Source: an uncultured Clostridium sp.
GTDB lineage: Bacteria; Bacillota; Clostridia; TANB77; CAG-508
Direction of reading: 5' to 3'
NCBI GenBank assembly: GCA_958422985.1
Contig: CATZPY010000037.1
Coordinates: 1 to 8,669 of the forward strand
Length of the DNA: 8,669 bases
In this document: positions 8,501-8,669 of the stretch, piece by piece
How positions within the stretch are numbered: position 1 is the first letter of the stretch
How the letters are laid out: the number at the start of each line of letters is the position of its first letter
Translations under genes and position numbers: made by a program
The notes under the pieces: generated by a model
The model's database searches: none
What the model was told of the DNA's origin: nothing
The model's input: only the letters and a program-made list of their open reading frames with translations

Positions 8501-8669
8501 TACAAATCTTGTATACCACTTTATTTTAGAATCTGGATCTACTAAGTTTTTCCCTGTTGTTTTCTTTAGCATACTTTTTAAATCTATTTTTCCTGTAATT
8601 CCTTCTTCTGTTACTATGTCTATTTCTTTTAATAAATAGTTTCTTTTGTATGTTGCATCTGTATGCCCT
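2522..8669 (-). CDS. Giant modular cell-surface protein with three beta-helix modules and GLUG repeats; N-terminus beyond the window
   Basis: The frame is open to the right edge: 32 more codons precede the methionine at 8572 and that methionine has no RBS, so the gene is 5'-partial with at least 2,048 residues visible. Numbering from M8572, rough domains are: 9-150 jelly-roll-like, ending in the IKDLQIELGNTKTNYEKY signature of carbohydrate-binding/phage-type beta-sandwiches; 156-238 beta-rich; 243-545 module 1; 563-658 linker; 660-1004 module 2; 1020-1113 linker; 1116-1661 module 3; 1675-1828 beta domain; 1838-1990 helical, then Asn/Glu/Lys-rich stalk; 1994-2013 membrane helix. Each module opens with a DW/EY...NYxLxxDLDF stretch, then a GHT(I/V)-type strand, then repeats, and ends in W...YPxL-like text. 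GLUG repeats occur in bacterial adhesins and the N-terminal part of some M26 IgA proteases; no HExxH protease domain and no LPXTG is visible. The likely role is adhesion to host or glycan, anchored by the C-terminal helix. The extreme C-terminus is only GRT. Confidence 0.85.
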   Translation of the reverse strand, partial: GHTDATYKRNYLLKEIDIVTEEGITGKIDLKSMLKKTTGKNLVDPDSKIKWYTRFVGNNDHYDKSYDKENDILKLGTSSLTHLAHLYDLQEYKGKEITISFKIKADEGIIPYVQNSINTAYYITKIEGVTQDSFKEYKQTLVVNEQGYVGIYLKNESGNKNAKAYIKDLQIELGNTKTNYEKYKYNMESKILINLEDKRDEIITNDYYIKIHEDGKLVDTKRYEEIPENNKIENAEKELDIKEGHNYKLELAVKIRLRDYVISTFEFNTKNGEIVGISTVAEYKKIQPEGNYIVLNDLDFREESAWAVHTSSNIRFEGNINFNGHTVHKMYKEGVHDAIFNAIGERGKIENLVLKVYFSSELATFGPSLFVNNYGTISNVTVSVEESNKKNNQSIRILGDNNYGTIENFIINYKEPIRGTYISAISANYGNINNGYVYGKDIEIYQNSNNAILVKSNYGKISEIFILMDAYMETEKTNATYSKVVEGNAGIVENVYTVGIGNIYNINKTPNVVNDNSKKVKNSYYITDITFNGTTDKKITNKALWDRNFQNNILNTSNKWEVDELVSLGYYPWLKLNDCMPRQEYIALPEITDADLPEILFTETLENTNKTAKAKISMYNPSGEEITNIKVKNLDCTIESQEYKDGRSEIIVNLSNPLECVSTYSVLSFTTKGAFNLEYTKEYEEGEILINVDLYNEIYSLEDWYEIRKKNNENYKLMANLDFKNSDPKQYAGTNFYGILDGRGHTIKNIYIPSSVGRALFGQVGNNTKILNLNIQNYNLEKNGGYAGIIASGDGLKMKNVNIDNVNIVANSSGSVGGIIGFSYYFEFEDITLNNVNILAKDIDGFALGGLVGQGHGNINNVYANNINIKIVNPQGKVRVGGLVGDLYNPGSKIENVIVNGNIEADTGRIGGMIGLGNCIIKNNIVKMNLIANGNFVGGLIGEQTNTTTEIKNNLYIGDIVNKKETEYTGELFGKYEIKDKNYTFNQNKINGLPIEENKNNLGVEELSKEKTYKEILEFDDNYNYDNLNNKLPLLKNSNKTNLLPNQKQIDIVNEEIFIKKVTTLREDGNRLKVRLEIVNSQNLEITGIQIENMDVEVTDKRNNKGITYIDLVAIPNKYYDNYRITEMKYKKNNEEKIQNTYYLIEEAFYKEITKFEDWQNIDKESYENYRLLTDLDFTGKQNINYNLKIGRLVTEGNMHTIKNITLNVGDKGNFGLISLLKNGIENIKFENININCDEKAKTSSIGIIGKCEGSIYNIEFNNINIDIAEDAKNINNVGCIGYYEGTYVEKVKTNEININGGSYYIGGTFGWLTYVELKNVEASDINIENDAEQVGGIIGHMSQLTNIMQSSNIKIINSNIKGNKYIGGIAGEGGFNENITVSNCNVEGVYQVGGAVGGQTHAMGGLINTLIDNSYIKGTTGVGGIFGAGGRIEYSKVINSTIEGIGSNSKAVGGIAGIEWWSPWTTYIKDSKVISKGINVGGILGESGAGLNKCFVDNVLVEGYANVGGLVGNIRNNAIRYNYSNATVIATEHSAGGITGYLENEEMDNLNNVSQIYSNYYASGTIKSKENVGGIIGEAEKELYMPEKYYKQNYIEANLISENDNTISLGIGNLPKENNNMPNTYYYKYSKINGEYPNEKNEAYIPEDKYLKEEDLKQSHTYLDVKMLNWGYTYDYDILSQNKYPILTHESIIEGQEGIRIPKDPDLEEISESFNKELSEKLHYTFNYEGKIIRTYETYSEIIAEDGSKVVRQGIQLYVKDGKLYALPITLKFNSEIIKLVENNFIIDSYNGKEYETVLSEDGRLYDLKDKINYPESFVNEGIVSIGNNLTSESEYEIEIIYKNGDKLRFNYQTGEIISSINGKSSKIGLFNYVQEKISQIGSYNARETQKIANEYKKSKKLQSKLEKIPVEKTIEEQQVKDKLSKENNTYIKDENVEEQNNYMNKTEDTTPDENNKDNETNNSLQEQKYISIYDAEKSEYQIYNEEELLDTKKKEVISENEKIEANNLKEYYASEGKATNTKMGIVWIALSIIGVVIILIGIWGRT
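3930..4940 (-). repeat. GLUG repeat array of module 3 (about 12 protein-level repeats)
   Basis: Repeats with the core (V/I)GG(I/L)xG recur every 26-32 residues, for example EQVGGIIGHMS, KYIGGIAGEGG, YQVGGAVGGQT, TGVGGIFGAGG, INVGGILGESG, ANVGGLVGNIR and ENVGGIIGEAE. Each is followed by a short polar strand such as SNCNVEG or NSTIEG. The spacing fits rungs of a right-handed beta-helix. The first two repeats (SSIGIIGKCEG, NNVGCIGYYEG) are degenerate. No long nucleotide identity is evident between repeats, so they are old rather than recently amplified. Confidence 0.8.
5835..6322 (-). repeat. GLUG repeat array of module 2 (about six protein-level repeats)
   Basis: Cores GGYAGIIASG, GSVGGIIGFS, FALGGLVGQG, VRVGGLVGDL, GRIGGMIGLG and NFVGGLIGEQ follow one another with intervening N-rich strands such as MKNVNIDNVNIVA. 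This is half the length of the module 3 array. It presumably forms a shorter beta-helix stem. Confidence 0.8.
7180..7560 (-). repeat. NYG-x-I-x-N ladder of module 1 (five protein-level repeats, non-GLUG)
   Basis: VNNYGTISNV, DNNYGTIENF, SANYGNINNGY, KSNYGKISEIF and EGNAGIVENVY recur at 26, 29, 29 and 31 residue steps. The period matches the GLUG arrays, but the sequence core is different. An Asn ladder capping beta-helix turns is the simplest reading; this is inference from pattern only. Confidence 0.65.

Noticed and set aside
2522..8669. Giant protein as an M26-type IgA1 protease, because GLUG repeats occur in that family
   Set aside because: No HExxH zinc site or protease domain is visible in the C-terminal part, which instead holds a beta domain, a stalk and a membrane helix.

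Overview
The window is very AT-rich (about three quarters A+T by eye). Genes are read with the standard code (tryptophan is TGG, stops are TAA) and have AAGGAGG-type ribosome binding sites, which fits a low-GC Firmicute, probably a gut or host-associated Clostridia-type bacterium. This is an inference from composition and gene families; no marker gene is present. All three genes lie on the minus strand, so in transcription order the window reads from right to left.

Right to left: (1) 8669-2522 is one enormous open frame for a modular surface protein, open at the right edge, so its real N-terminus is outside the window. At least 2,048 residues are visible. It carries a jelly-roll-like domain, three successive beta-helix modules separated by duplicated beta-sandwich-like linkers, a further beta domain, a charged Asn/Glu-rich stalk and one C-terminal membrane helix. 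Modules 2 and 3 contain about 18 GLUG-type repeats; module 1 uses a different NYG-x-I-x-N ladder. (2) A good intrinsic terminator (2452-2487) closes this gene. (3) A 435-residue AAA_14/DUF4143 ATPase (2363-1056) has its own promoter, which overlaps a perfect 7-bp dyad, and a strong RBS. (4) A 669-bp non-coding stretch (1055-387) holds two related hairpins, one of them a possible terminator, a candidate promoter, and a perfect 13-bp inverted repeat directly before the RBS of the last gene. (5) At the left edge (386-1) lie the first 128 codons of a PD-(D/E)XK transposase-family (PDDEXK_2/Rpn-like) protein.

The terminator and separate promoter suggest three independent transcription units rather than an operon. 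The surface protein is probably an adhesin or host- or glycan-contact protein. The AAA_14 ATPase and the Rpn-like nuclease belong to patchily distributed, mobile-type families common in accessory regions. No direct functional link between the three genes is visible. The most unusual items are the three-fold super-module architecture of the giant protein, the SD-proximal hairpin of the Rpn-like gene, the promoter dyad of the ATPase gene, and the pair of related intergenic hairpins.
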